The notes below the pieces were generated by a model, which saw only the letters and a list, made by a program, of their open reading frames with translations, was not told the DNA's origin and made no database searches. 64,000 nt of DNA from Gemmatimonadota bacterium (GTDB lineage: Bacteria > Gemmatimonadota > Gemmatimonadetes > Gemmatimonadales > Gemmatimonadaceae), in NCBI GenBank assembly GCA_028287345.1, contig JAQBPV010000442.1:1-64000 (forward strand), given 5' to 3'. The translations under genes were made by a program, and so were the position numbers. Positions 1 to 8,474 of this stretch are shown here, piece after piece. Every line of letters starts with the position of its first letter. The stretch's first letter is position 1.

Positions 1-90
1 GGTGTCCTTGATGGACGTCGCCATGAGATACCCAGCCGTCCCCAATACGAGGGCGCCACCGATGAGGAATTTCGTTCGAGCGGATGTCAT
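1..90 (-). CDS. ccmE: CcmE-like cytochrome c maturation heme chaperone, N-terminal part only
   Basis: The first 30 codons of a minus-strand gene run off the left edge of the window, starting with an ATG at 90. The peptide has a short basic N-terminus (MTSARTK), one membrane segment (FLIGGALVLGTAGYLMA) and the sequence TSIKDT. This matches the usual start of CcmE, which anchors in the inner membrane and carries heme to apocytochrome c in the periplasm. The heme-binding histidine and the OB-fold lie outside the window, so the call rests only on the N-terminal pattern. It is separated from tcuB by 96 bases with no recognisable gene. Any small single-pass membrane protein is an alternative. Confidence 0.5.
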   Translation of the reverse strand, partial: MTSARTKFLIGGALVLGTAGYLMATSIKDT

Positions 91-186
91 ACCAGCTGCC
101 CGCAGAGGGAGGTCGAGACCTCAGCAATATAACGACGGCGGAGTGGGCAGATAGCTCGGTCTTTCCCCTACAACTCCAGCTTTCGC

Positions 187-1302
187 CTAGTGTCCCCCGT
201 AGTCCGCGCGGGCGGCCACCTGCCGCTCCTGCGCATTGCGCAGCAGCGCAGCCGATCGATAAATGCCGTGCACGAACTTGCTGTACGGCATCGTGACGAA
301 GAACGAGAGAATGACGCCGAGATGCACGGCCAGTAGCACGCCCATGGCGCTCGAATCACGCAGGGCTAGCAGGAGGAGTCCGGTCAGCGCCGCGAGAAAC
401 AGCTGCGCGAGAAGGGCGTATTCCCCGCCCCAGAGCTTGCGGGCAGTCGGCTCTGGATCGCCGACGACCTTGAGCCAGATCAGGCCGAACGTCCCGATCA
501 CCATGCCGACCCCTCCCGCGGTGCCGAGCAGCACGGGCAGGCTGAAAAACGGATACGGCGCCGCGCGGTGCAGGAAGTGGTCGTAGATCGCGGCCGACGT
601 CGTCGAGGCGAGACAGAGCAAAAAGCCGTAGAACATGCAGTGATGATGAAGCCGTCTCGCCTGCGAGAACGACTCGTCACGATCATTGCAGCCGTGGCCG
701 CCGCCTCCGAGGTTCCGCAATGTGAGGGCATCACTCGCGGCCTTGGCGAGTGCACGGACTCCTGTCGCCTTGCCACCGCCTGTATCCCGCCAGAATCGCA
801 CGGCTCCGATACCGATCGCGAGCACCGCATAGAAAAAAGTCGCGAGCGCGACGCCGGTCATTGCCCACTGTGGAATGATCCGGTAGAACGCGCCAGCGCC
901 GAGGTGACTCTCGAAGAGCACGCCCGGCGTCTGCAGCCACGTCGCGAGTAGAAGCACAAGCGCGATGCCTCCGGCCGTGACGAGAGACACGACGGTCCCA
1001 TTGCGACGAAAAAGTGCCCCCATCGGCCTCGGCCACGCGTACTCCACGTACGTTTCCGCGCGCAGCTCCGACAGGATTTTCGGCAGGTTGATGCCGAACT
1101 CGTGCGGCGGTGCATACTGACATGCGTAGAAACAGCCGCGGCAGCCGTGGCACAGGTTCGCCAGATAGTTGAGGTCTCCGTCCGAGAAGGCGCGCCGCAG
1201 CTCCATCGCGGGAAACACCGCGCAGAAGCCTTCGCAGTAGCGACAGGCGTTGCAAATCTCCATCGACCGGCGCGCTTCGGCTGTCGTCTCAAGCGCGGGC
1301 AT
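187..1302 (-). CDS. tcuB: TcuB/CitB-type tricarballylate utilisation 4Fe-4S membrane protein
   Basis: This 371-residue protein is the electron-transfer partner of TcuA: in the known system it reoxidises the FADH2 of tricarballylate dehydrogenase and passes electrons to the membrane. Two cysteine clusters near the N-terminus, CNACRYCEGFC (about residue 18) and CHGCRGCFYACQ (about 52), suit two iron-sulfur clusters. Several hydrophobic segments follow, with His residues placed as in heme-b/quinone membrane proteins. I chose the ATG at 1302, which overlaps the TcuA stop by 14 bases; an upstream start at 1335 would overlap TcuA further. It is the last gene of the long minus-strand locus. The family is clear; the actual substrate of the pair in this organism is inferred. 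Confidence 0.85.
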   Translation of the reverse strand: MPALETTAEARRSMEICNACRYCEGFCAVFPAMELRRAFSDGDLNYLANLCHGCRGCFYACQYAPPHEFGINLPKILSELRAETYVEYAWPRPMGALFRRNGTVVSLVTAGGIALVLLLATWLQTPGVLFESHLGAGAFYRIIPQWAMTGVALATFFYAVLAIGIGAVRFWRDTGGGKATGVRALAKAASDALTLRNLGGGGHGCNDRDESFSQARRLHHHCMFYGFLLCLASTTSAAIYDHFLHRAAPYPFFSLPVLLGTAGGVGMVIGTFGLIWLKVVGDPEPTARKLWGGEYALLAQLFLAALTGLLLLALRDSSAMGVLLAVHLGVILSFFVTMPYSKFVHGIYRSAALLRNAQERQVAARADYGGH

Positions 1303-2689
1303 GCAACGCCGCCTCCTTGCCGGCAATGCGACCAAACACTGATCCGATCACCATGCCGAAGCCGGCGAGATATCCCTGACCGAGGATGTTGCCGGCCATG
1401 ATCTCCCCCGACGCGTAGAGGTTCGACATCCCGCGGCCGTCCGTGCGGATGACGCGCGCACGCTCGTCGACGCGAACGCCGAGGTAGGTGAACGTGATGC
1501 CGGGACGAAGTGGGTATCCGAGATATGGCGGCGTATCGATAGTGCGAGCCCAATGTGTCTTCGGTGGCGTGAGCCCTTCGGTCTTGCAGCCGTCGAGCGC
1601 CTGTGATGAGAAAGCGCCAGGAACAACGGCAGCGTTGTATTCCCGGACCGTTGCCTCGAGCGCGGCGGGGTCAAGCTCCAACCGATGGGCGAGCTCGGCG
1701 ATGCTGTCCGCTCGAATGGCCGGAAAGACGGAAGGCATGAAGAGGCTTTCGGCCTTGCTGTCGATGATGGAGTAGGCGATCTGGCCGGCTAGCTTTGCGA
1801 TGAGCCTGCCCCAGATAGCGTAGCGCTTCGGCCAGACGTCCTCGCCTTCGTCATAGAAGCGCTGTGCATTTCGGTCCACGACGATGGAGAAAGGCACGCA
1901 GTCCAGCCGCGTGACGATCCCACCGTCGAATTTCGGCGATCGCGCGTCGATGGCGACGGCGTGGCACTGTGTCGGATCGCCGACGGGTTCAACACCCTGC
2001 TCCAACAGTGCGTCGAGCACGCGGCCCTTCGCGTACGGCGTGCCGCGAATGATGAAGTTGTCCGCGGCGTCGCCCCAGTAGCGTTTCAGCCACTGGATGT
2101 TTGCTTGAAAACCACCGGCGGCGGCCACGACGGCTCTCGCACGAATCGTCGCGGGAAATCCGCGACTGCTCACGACGATCTCGCGCACCCTGTCGCCGTC
2201 GAGGTGCACCGACTGGACTTCAGTGTCGTAGACGACCGTGACGCCGAGTCGCTCGGCCGTCGCGTAATACGCATTCACCAGCGCCTTTCCGCCGCCGAGG
2301 AAGAATGCATTCGTGCGGGACAACCCCAGCGTGCCGGTGAGAGCCGGCTGGAAGTGCACGCCGTGGCGTTGCATCCAGGTCATGAGATCGCCGCTCGCAC
2401 GGATCGTCATTCTCGCGAGTGCTTCGTCGGTCCGTCCAGCGGTGACGCGATGCAAGTCGTCCCAGTACTCCGCTTCCGAATACGAGTCGGAGAGTACGCC
2501 CGCAGGCTCCGTGTGCATGAGGCGCAGGTTTCTCGTGTGTCGACTGTTGCCCCCACGGAACGCTCGCGGTGCATGCTCGAGCAGGAGGACGCTCGCACCA
2601 AACTCGCGCGCGGAGATTGCCGCGCAGAGCGCGGCATTCCCGCCGCCAAGCACGACGACGTCGAACTCTGCGGCCGAGAGGTCGATCAT
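1289..2689 (-). CDS. tcuA: TcuA-like FAD-dependent tricarballylate dehydrogenase
   Basis: This 466-residue flavoprotein belongs to the fumarate reductase/succinate dehydrogenase flavoprotein superfamily. The Rossmann dinucleotide motif VVLGGGNAALCAA lies at the N-terminus, and a late FAD-contact segment (YASGEIMAGNILGQGYLAGFG) lies near the C-terminus. Known TcuA oxidises tricarballylate to cis-aconitate. The adjacent tcuB, overlapping by 14 bases, supports this assignment over other family members. The start is uncertain: ATG at 2689 puts the FAD motif close to the N-terminus as usual, while a GTG at 2725 would add 12 residues; neither has a good Shine-Dalgarno sequence. The upstream neighbour is a dicarboxylate symporter. 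The product, cis-aconitate or a related unsaturated acid, could feed the aconitase-like pair encoded at 5560-7337; that link is an inference. Confidence 0.85.
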   Translation of the reverse strand: MIDLSAAEFDVVVLGGGNAALCAAISAREFGASVLLLEHAPRAFRGGNSRHTRNLRLMHTEPAGVLSDSYSEAEYWDDLHRVTAGRTDEALARMTIRASGDLMTWMQRHGVHFQPALTGTLGLSRTNAFFLGGGKALVNAYYATAERLGVTVVYDTEVQSVHLDGDRVREIVVSSRGFPATIRARAVVAAAGGFQANIQWLKRYWGDAADNFIIRGTPYAKGRVLDALLEQGVEPVGDPTQCHAVAIDARSPKFDGGIVTRLDCVPFSIVVDRNAQRFYDEGEDVWPKRYAIWGRLIAKLAGQIAYSIIDSKAESLFMPSVFPAIRADSIAELAHRLELDPAALEATVREYNAAVVPGAFSSQALDGCKTEGLTPPKTHWARTIDTPPYLGYPLRPGITFTYLGVRVDERARVIRTDGRGMSNLYASGEIMAGNILGQGYLAGFGMVIGSVFGRIAGKEAALHARA

Positions 2690-2748
2690 CGGCGTGGAAT
2701 CACGTGGTGGGGTGGCATGCGACACATCGTCGCACGACGAAGGCCGAC

Positions 2749-4059
2749 CTAATCAGCTGCCGCCAGCTCCGCTGGCACCACGTCGACCCGCGGCGTTCGC
2801 TGTTCCATTTTCATGTGAAGACGCTCGCCGTCCGCGTGTGCGACGTACGCGACTCCGACGAGTTGGCCCATCACGTTGACGGTGGTCCTGATCATGTCGA
2901 GGAGCCGATCCACTCCGACCACGAGTGCCACACCGGCCTGTGCCTGCGCACTCATTCCCACGGTGTTCAGCACGATGAGGATGGTGACCATGCCGCTGCC
3001 CGGAACGCCCGCACCGGAGATCGCCGACGCCGTGGCGGCGAGCACGATGATGATCTGCTCGGTCAGCCCAAGCGGCACGCCGTAGACCTGCGCGATGAAC
3101 ATCACCGCGACCACCTTGTACAGCGCCGAGCCCGACTTGTTGAGCGTCGCGCTCAGAGGCAGGACGAATCCAGCGACCTTCTTCGAGACGCCGAGCTCAC
3201 ACTCGGCAACCTCGAGGCTCACCGGCAATGACGCATTGGACGATGAGGTCGAGAAGGCGACGAGTGGCGCCTTGACGATCTTGCGAAGAAACGTGACCGG
3301 GTTCATCCCGATGAAGACGCGGACGATGAATCCCAGCACGCCGAAGGCGTGAATCGCTTCGCCGACGACGACTGTCACGCACAGGAAGAAGAGGCTGCCC
3401 AACAACTCCATGCCGAACTGCGCGAATACCGCCCCGCTCAGCGCGAACACGCCGTATGGGGCGAGCTTCATCACCCACCCAATCATGACCATCGAGGTCT
3501 CGTTCACTGCGTCAAAGAACGCGACGATCGGCAGCTTGTAACGATCGGCGAGGGTTCCGGTCGCTGCACCGAACATGATGGTGAAGAAGACGACGGCGAG
3601 CAGGTCGAGGTCGCTCAGCGCGCGGAAGGGATTACGCGGGATGATCTCGAGGATCGTCTGCACGAGCGGAATTGCGACGAGCGGGGCAGCGCTAGCGGTC
3701 GCGAATTTCGACGCGAGGCGGTCGCGCGTGGCGGGATCGAGGCCCGAGCCCGGCTGAATGAGATGAAACGCCGCGATACCCACGCACGCCGCGACGATCG
3801 TCAGCGCGACGGAGAAGAGCAGTGTTCGGCCGCCCACCTTTCCGACGCGTTGCGCGTCACCGAGCGACGCCGTGCCCACGAGGAGGCTGCTTACGACCAG
3901 CGGGAGCACGATCATCGTCATCAGACGAATGAACGCGGTACCCACCGGCTCGATCATCATGACGGCGCGTTGCAGCCACACGACGTCGTAGGCCTTGGCG
4001 GTGATGCCGACACTGGCGCCGACGACGAGCGCGAGGAGGATCTTCGTCGGAAGCTTCAT
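2749..4059 (-). CDS. Dicarboxylate/amino acid:cation symporter (DAACS, GltP/DctA family)
   Basis: This 436-residue inner-membrane transporter has the expected multiple hydrophobic segments. Family motifs are visible, including the serine-rich reentrant loop AFSTSSSNASLPV at about residues 272-284 and the GAGVPGSGMVTILIVL segment further on. The family imports glutamate, aspartate or C4-dicarboxylates with Na+ or H+. The reading frame remains open upstream to 4533, but the true start is the ATG at 4059 (MKLPTKILLALVVG), which overlaps the upstream dehydratase stop by 4 bases (ATGA). Its place between a PLP enzyme and tcuAB suggests that it imports the acid these enzymes consume. The substrate cannot be told from sequence alone. 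Confidence 0.9.
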   Translation of the reverse strand: MKLPTKILLALVVGASVGITAKAYDVVWLQRAVMMIEPVGTAFIRLMTMIVLPLVVSSLLVGTASLGDAQRVGKVGGRTLLFSVALTIVAACVGIAAFHLIQPGSGLDPATRDRLASKFATASAAPLVAIPLVQTILEIIPRNPFRALSDLDLLAVVFFTIMFGAATGTLADRYKLPIVAFFDAVNETSMVMIGWVMKLAPYGVFALSGAVFAQFGMELLGSLFFLCVTVVVGEAIHAFGVLGFIVRVFIGMNPVTFLRKIVKAPLVAFSTSSSNASLPVSLEVAECELGVSKKVAGFVLPLSATLNKSGSALYKVVAVMFIAQVYGVPLGLTEQIIIVLAATASAISGAGVPGSGMVTILIVLNTVGMSAQAQAGVALVVGVDRLLDMIRTTVNVMGQLVGVAYVAHADGERLHMKMEQRTPRVDVVPAELAAAD

Positions 4060-5075
4060 GAGGTTGCGGGCTGGGTCGCGGAGAACAGCTCTGTCATGGC
4101 CGACGGATCGATGTTTCCGCCACTGATGACGACGGCGATGCGCCTTCCGCGCATCTGCACACGATCGGTTTGCAACGCTGCGACGCCCGCCGCACCAGAG
4201 AATTCGATCACGAGCTTGTCGTGCAGGAAATGCCAGGCGGTTGCCGCACGCAGTGCCTCTTCCTCGACGGTGACGATCTCGTGGACCAGCGCACGCACGT
4301 GTGCGAGCGTGAGATCGCTGACGCGCACTGCGGCGAGACCGTCGGCGATCGTGCGCGTGCGCTCCAGCAGCACAGGTGCACCCGCAGCCAAGGCGGCCGT
4401 CATCGAAGGCGCTGCGACCGGCTCGACACCGATCACGCGCGCGTTCGGAGACAGCGACTTGATCGCGACGGCAATGCCGGCGAGCAATCCACCACCTCCG
4501 CAGGGCACGAGCACCGTGTCCACCTCGGGCCAATCCTCGACGATCTCGAGTCCGATGGTGCCCTGACCCGCGACGATGCGTCGGTCGTCGAATCCGGGAA
4601 CCACCGTGCGTCCGGTCTCAGCAGCGATCGCTTCAGCGCGCGTACGTCGCTCCACCGAGGTGTAGCCCTCGAGCACGACGTCCGCGCCAAGCCGACGCGC
4701 GCCTTCCTGCTTGATCGCCGGCGCCGAGAGTGGCATAACGGCAATGGCGTGGCTACCGAGCAGGCGTGCCGCGAGCGCGACGCCCTGCGCATGATTCCCG
4801 GACGAATACGTGACGACGCCACGCTTCCTCTGGGAATCCTCGAGCTGTGAGAGATAGTTGAAGGCACCGCGAATCTTGAACGAGCCGCCACACTGCAAGG
4901 ACTCGCACTTCAACCGAATCTCCGCACCGGTGATCGCGCTGAGCTCTGGCGAGGCGACCAATGGCGTACGCAGGGCGATGCCGTGCAGACGCGCGCGCGC
5001 ATCCGCTATCTCGTCCGCCGTTACGAGACGGACCGCGCGAGACCTACCGTCCGCGGGTTCTATCGAACGGTCCAA
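4056..5075 (-). CDS. PLP-dependent threonine dehydratase/serine racemase-like enzyme
   Basis: This 339-residue fold-type II PLP enzyme carries the Schiff-base lysine in GGSFKIRGAFNYL (Lys67), the substrate loop SSGNHAQG (about 91) and the phosphate-binding PCGGGGLLAG (about 191-200). Family members eliminate water and ammonia from threonine, serine or 3-hydroxyaspartate, or racemise serine. There is no C-terminal ACT domain, so it is the catabolic rather than the allosteric biosynthetic type. It overlaps the upstream lipoprotein gene by 16 bases and the downstream symporter by 4. Next to a dicarboxylate symporter, 3-hydroxyaspartate or a substituted analogue is an attractive substrate, but that is inference. 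BhcC- and BhcD-type enzymes of the beta-hydroxyaspartate cycle are not in the window. Confidence 0.85.
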   Translation of the reverse strand: MDRSIEPADGRSRAVRLVTADEIADARARLHGIALRTPLVASPELSAITGAEIRLKCESLQCGGSFKIRGAFNYLSQLEDSQRKRGVVTYSSGNHAQGVALAARLLGSHAIAVMPLSAPAIKQEGARRLGADVVLEGYTSVERRTRAEAIAAETGRTVVPGFDDRRIVAGQGTIGLEIVEDWPEVDTVLVPCGGGGLLAGIAVAIKSLSPNARVIGVEPVAAPSMTAALAAGAPVLLERTRTIADGLAAVRVSDLTLAHVRALVHEIVTVEEEALRAATAWHFLHDKLVIEFSGAAGVAALQTDRVQMRGRRIAVVISGGNIDPSAMTELFSATQPATS

Positions 5076-5563
5076 TGGAATCCCAATGGCACACGTACTT
5101 CACCCGGCCCGCCATGCACGGGAATGCCGCCACTCGCGCCGCCGTCACGCGTCACCGCGATGATCGTGTAGATCGCCGCCGCTCCGACGCCGATGGCGAC
5201 GAATGCCGTGCGCGCGCGATCGAGGCGCCGCGTCTCCATGCGTACGAGCTCCGAGCGGGCGAGCACGACCTCCTGCGTCAGCACGCGCGCGCGAAAATCA
5301 CCTTCATAGAACGAGCTCGGTACCGAGAAGAGCACACTATCCGGCCGCGTCTCGAGTACGACGCCCTCCAGCGTGAACTCGTGCAGCACGCGCGACTGCG
5401 CCTCACCGCCGCGGCGCAATCGTTCGACGCCGACGCCAGACACCTGCGCGCGAAGGTCCATCCCCGGCTGAAGCTCGGTAGCGGGGACTTCGAGGTAGCG
5501 ATAGCAGCCGCTCGCGACAGCGAGAAGCGACGACAGCGCGATCGACGCAACGCGTCTTCTCAT
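5060..5563 (-). CDS. Hypothetical lipoprotein embedded in the catabolic operon
   Basis: This 167-residue protein has a signal peptide and a lipobox (LAVASGC, lipidated Cys about residue 20). The mature part is mostly beta-rich and predicted periplasmic or outer-membrane associated. One hydrophobic stretch occurs around 121-136 (TAFVAIGVGAAAIYTI). I do not recognise a characterised family. Its start overlaps the stop of the small aconitase-like subunit by 4 bases (ATGA), and its end overlaps the dehydratase start by 16 bases, so it must be co-translated with metabolic enzymes. This is unusual for an envelope protein and suggests a role in uptake of the substrate or in the envelope response to it; no direct evidence for either is visible. 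Confidence 0.7.
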   Translation of the reverse strand: MRRRVASIALSSLLAVASGCYRYLEVPATELQPGMDLRAQVSGVGVERLRRGGEAQSRVLHEFTLEGVVLETRPDSVLFSVPSSFYEGDFRARVLTQEVVLARSELVRMETRRLDRARTAFVAIGVGAAAIYTIIAVTRDGGASGGIPVHGGPGEVRVPLGFHWTVR

Positions 5564-6075
5564 GTGGTGTCCTGCCGAAAACCGCGATGCTCGCGGAAGA
5601 ATGGAACGAGACCGCCGGCATTGAGGATCTGCAGCATGTGCGCGGGTAGCGGTCGCGCTTCCGCCACGGTGTGTCGCGTCTCGTTGCGGACGATCAGCAA
5701 CGCGCCAAGCTCGATGACAATGCGGTCGCCCTCCCGGATGTCACCTGTATCGCACTCGACGGGAACGAGCCCATTGTTGATCGCGTTGCGGTAATACGTT
5801 CGCGCGAAGCTTCGCGCGATCACGGCACGAATGCCGGCGGCATAGGGAACAGTCACCGCGATCTCCATCGCCGAGCCGCATCCGAAGTTGCGGCCGGCGA
5901 CGAAGATGTCACCTGGCTGAACGCTGGCGGCGAACGCGGGATCGAGCGTCTCGAGCATGTACTGCTTCAGCACATCAGGATCGATCGTCTCGCGCTTGCG
6001 AACCGACGCGATGATGTAGTCGGTATTCACATCGTCGCCGAGTATCCGCGCGCGCCCCTCGAGTCGGATGGACAT
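5560..6075 (-). CDS. 3-isopropylmalate dehydratase small-subunit (LeuD) family protein
   Basis: This 171-residue protein is the swivelling small subunit of an aconitase-superfamily hydro-lyase. The motifs DDVNTDYIIA near the N-terminus and GRNFGCGSAMEIAV (about residues 61-74) are the family substrate-loop signatures, and SFARTYYRNAINNGL follows. The ATG at 6075 lies 2 bases after the large-subunit stop, so the two are made together. The open frame continues upstream to 6132, but that would overlap the large subunit. The short length and archaeal/bacterial LeuD2-like character fit leucine-type, homoaconitase-like, 2,3-dimethylmalate or related dehydratases. Since no other leu genes are nearby and the context is catabolic, a leucine-biosynthetic role is unlikely. 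Confidence 0.88.
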   Translation of the reverse strand: MSIRLEGRARILGDDVNTDYIIASVRKRETIDPDVLKQYMLETLDPAFAASVQPGDIFVAGRNFGCGSAMEIAVTVPYAAGIRAVIARSFARTYYRNAINNGLVPVECDTGDIREGDRIVIELGALLIVRNETRHTVAEARPLPAHMLQILNAGGLVPFFREHRGFRQDTT

Positions 6076-6077
6076 CG

Positions 6078-7337
6078 TCAGGCGCTCCGCCGCGGATCGG
6101 TGATCCGTCCGGTCACCGCGGCCGCAGCGCACGACGCTGGTGACGCCAGGTAGATCTGGGCCGTCGCATTGCCCATGCGCGCCTTGAAATTCCTGTTGGC
6201 AGTCGAGATGACCGTCATTCCATCACCTGGAATCACTCCCGATGTTCCGCAGCAGGCGCCGCAACCGGGAGTCGTAAGGACAGCACCCATGCGCGTGAAC
6301 CGCTCGAGACTTCCGTCGAGCGTCAGTTCGAGCAGCACCTCGCGCGATGCCGGCGTCACGACGAGCATCACGCCAGGCGCTATGCCGCCGCCCTGCATGA
6401 GAATCTCGAGTGCCTCGTGGAAGTCGCGGGTTCGTCCGCCGGTGCAGGTCCCGATGAACACCATGTCGACGGGCGTACCTGCGGCGACGCTCAGCGGCAC
6501 GACATCATCCGGTTCGTGCGGTCGCGCGACTTGCGGCACCAACTGCGAGACGTCGATCACGACTTCGCGTAGATAGCGCGCATCGGCATCCGGATCGACC
6601 GGCGCGTACGTCGCGTCCGTCCGTCCGCGCAGATACGCCTCGGTGCGCGCATCGGCCATGAAGATGCCAGCCTTTGCCCCCATCTCGACGACGAGATTGC
6701 TGACGACGAGGCGATCGTCGATCGTCAACGCCTGTGCCGCAGGCCCGTGGAACTCGAGCGTCTGGTAGTTGGCGCCCTCCTGTCCGAGCTTCCCGACGAG
6801 CGCGAGCGCGATGTCCTTCGGATAGACGCCCTCCGGCAACCCGCCCTCGAGGAGAACCTTCGTCGTCTCGGGGACACGCAGCCAGACCTGTCCCGAGATC
6901 ATCGCCGCCGCGAGATCGGACGAGCCGATACCCGTGCCGAACGTGTTCATCGCGCCGAACGTCACACTGTGGCTGTCGGCGCCGACAACGAGACCGCCCG
7001 GACGGCACCACCCCGTTTCCACCATGAGCTGCAGCCCGATTCCCTCGCCCACCTCGAACGTGCGAATGCCCTGATCCCGCGCGAACTGCCGAATGCGATC
7101 GTGCAGGCCTGCGCTCTTCGCGCTGTTCGGTGGCGAATAGTGATCGAGCGAGAAGGCGATGCGTTCGGGATGCAACACTCGGTCGCCGCCCATCTCGTTG
7201 AAGTAGTCGATCGCCATCGGGGTCGAGCCGTCGGTGCCTAACGCGTAGTCGAACGTGCAGACGACGACGTCGCCGGCGCGTGCGTCGACGCCCGAGGTGG
7301 CGGACAGGATTTTCTCGCTGATGGTCTTGCCAGCCAC
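6078..7337 (-). CDS. 3-isopropylmalate dehydratase/homoaconitase large-subunit family protein
   Basis: This 419-residue protein is the 4Fe-4S catalytic subunit of an aconitase-family hydro-lyase. Three cluster ligands are visible: Cys298 in GTCTGGR and Cys359/Cys362 in PGCGACCG. The motifs GADSHSVTFGAMNTFGTGIG (about residues 119-138) and SANRNFKARMG (about 378) are also typical. The family reversibly moves or adds water on di- and tricarboxylates (citrate, isopropylmalate, homoaconitate, dimethylmalate). It is followed 2 bases later by its small subunit and preceded 3 bases earlier by an aminotransferase. In the locus it may hydrate the unsaturated acid made by TcuA or form the substrate of the RraA-type aldolase; both are inferences. 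Confidence 0.9.
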   Translation of the reverse strand: MAGKTISEKILSATSGVDARAGDVVVCTFDYALGTDGSTPMAIDYFNEMGGDRVLHPERIAFSLDHYSPPNSAKSAGLHDRIRQFARDQGIRTFEVGEGIGLQLMVETGWCRPGGLVVGADSHSVTFGAMNTFGTGIGSSDLAAAMISGQVWLRVPETTKVLLEGGLPEGVYPKDIALALVGKLGQEGANYQTLEFHGPAAQALTIDDRLVVSNLVVEMGAKAGIFMADARTEAYLRGRTDATYAPVDPDADARYLREVVIDVSQLVPQVARPHEPDDVVPLSVAAGTPVDMVFIGTCTGGRTRDFHEALEILMQGGGIAPGVMLVVTPASREVLLELTLDGSLERFTRMGAVLTTPGCGACCGTSGVIPGDGMTVISTANRNFKARMGNATAQIYLASPASCAAAAVTGRITDPRRSA

Positions 7338-7340
7338 GCG

Positions 7341-8474
7341 TCAGACCTCGACGCGTGCTGGCACGCCCGACCGCAACTCGGCGAGGACGGCCGAGAGCTC
7401 GGTGCATGTGCGATCGACGTCAGCCGAGCGAATGTCACCCATATGACCGATGCGAAACGACGTCGCCGCGTACGCGCCCAGTCCACCCGCGAGCAGGATG
7501 CCGCGCTGCGTCATCTTGTCGCGAATGGCCTTCGGTGCAATGCCGTCTGGTGCGCGAAGCGCCGTCAGCGTGGGTGATTGCTTCTCGAGCTCGGGAAAGA
7601 GCAGCTCCAATCCCATTGCTGCCGTGCGTTCGCGCGCGAGTCGCGCCGTCTCCTCATGCCGCGCGTAGACGCTGGCGAGGCCTTCCTCGTGAATGAGCTC
7701 CAGCGCGGCGGCGAGCTGCAGATACACATGCACCGGCGCGGTTCCCGTCGTTTCGGGCTGCGCCTTTCCGTACACCTTTCGCGCTTCGCCGAAATCCCAA
7801 TAGTTGCGCGGCAACGTGCCGGTGTCGTATGCCGACCATGCCCGCTCGCTGAGCGCCACGAAGGCGACGCCGGGGCTCGCCATGAGACACTTCTGCGATG
7901 CCGTGACCGCGACGTCTGCGCCCCACTCGTCGAATTGAAAGGGCACTCCGCCAAACGAGCTGATGCCGTCCACCATGCCCAGCACGCCGCATTCGCGCGT
8001 CACCGAGAGAATGGCCCGGACATCGTTCTGACCGCCTGTGGACGTATCGGTATACGCGACGGTGAGGGCCCGCGTCTTCGGATGATCTCGCAAGGCCTGC
8101 TCGACTTCCGCGACGTCGGTGCCGCGCGTCCAGTCGGTGCACACACGATGCACGATGACCCCATACGATTCGGCCAGGCTCGCCCACATCTCGCCGAACT
8201 TGCCGTTGCAGCAGGCGACGAGCTCATCACCCGACGACAGCAGGTTCGCGATGGCGCCTTCCATTCCACCGCGCCCCGTCGTGTGGACGGGAAGCACGTC
8301 GCCGGTGACTGCGCCGAAAATCGGCCGCAGCCCGTCGATGACCGAGACGAGCGCGCGTGAAAACGCCGGAGTGCGATGGTGAATCATCGGCTGACCACCG
8401 GCGTCGAGCACGCGCTGCGGCAGCCGCGTCGGGCCGGGCGTCATCAGCAGCAGCTCGACCGGGCGATCCGTCAT
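7341..8474 (-). CDS. Class V aminotransferase (alanine/serine/aspartate-glyoxylate type)
   Basis: This 377-residue PLP fold-type I enzyme begins with TPGPTRLPQRVL, a hallmark of the alanine-glyoxylate/serine-glyoxylate/2-aminoethylphosphonate branch. The catalytic lysine is Lys195 in TASQKCLMASPG, preceded by the cofactor Asp in VDGISSFGG (Asp169). The C-terminal substrate Arg region reads TSFRIGHMGD. Its start overlaps the stop of the RraA-like gene by 4 bases. The enzyme would transaminate a small amino acid with an oxo acid such as glyoxylate or pyruvate. The aspartate-glyoxylate enzyme BhcA belongs to this branch, but the rest of the beta-hydroxyaspartate cycle is not here. Alternative roles are glycine/serine metabolism or transamination of a substituted glutamate. 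Confidence 0.88.
   Translation of the reverse strand: MTDRPVELLLMTPGPTRLPQRVLDAGGQPMIHHRTPAFSRALVSVIDGLRPIFGAVTGDVLPVHTTGRGGMEGAIANLLSSGDELVACCNGKFGEMWASLAESYGVIVHRVCTDWTRGTDVAEVEQALRDHPKTRALTVAYTDTSTGGQNDVRAILSVTRECGVLGMVDGISSFGGVPFQFDEWGADVAVTASQKCLMASPGVAFVALSERAWSAYDTGTLPRNYWDFGEARKVYGKAQPETTGTAPVHVYLQLAAALELIHEEGLASVYARHEETARLARERTAAMGLELLFPELEKQSPTLTALRAPDGIAPKAIRDKMTQRGILLAGGLGAYAATSFRIGHMGDIRSADVDRTCTELSAVLAELRSGVPARVEV

Noticed and set aside
5560-7337. Leucine biosynthesis LeuCD
   Set aside because: No leuA or leuB is nearby and the pair is embedded in catabolic and transport genes; the family is right but that role is unlikely.
4056-8474. Beta-hydroxyaspartate cycle (BhcABCD)
   Set aside because: An aminotransferase and a dehydratase of the right families are present, but no BhcC-type aldolase or BhcD-type iminosuccinate reductase is, and the RraA and aconitase-like genes do not belong to that cycle.
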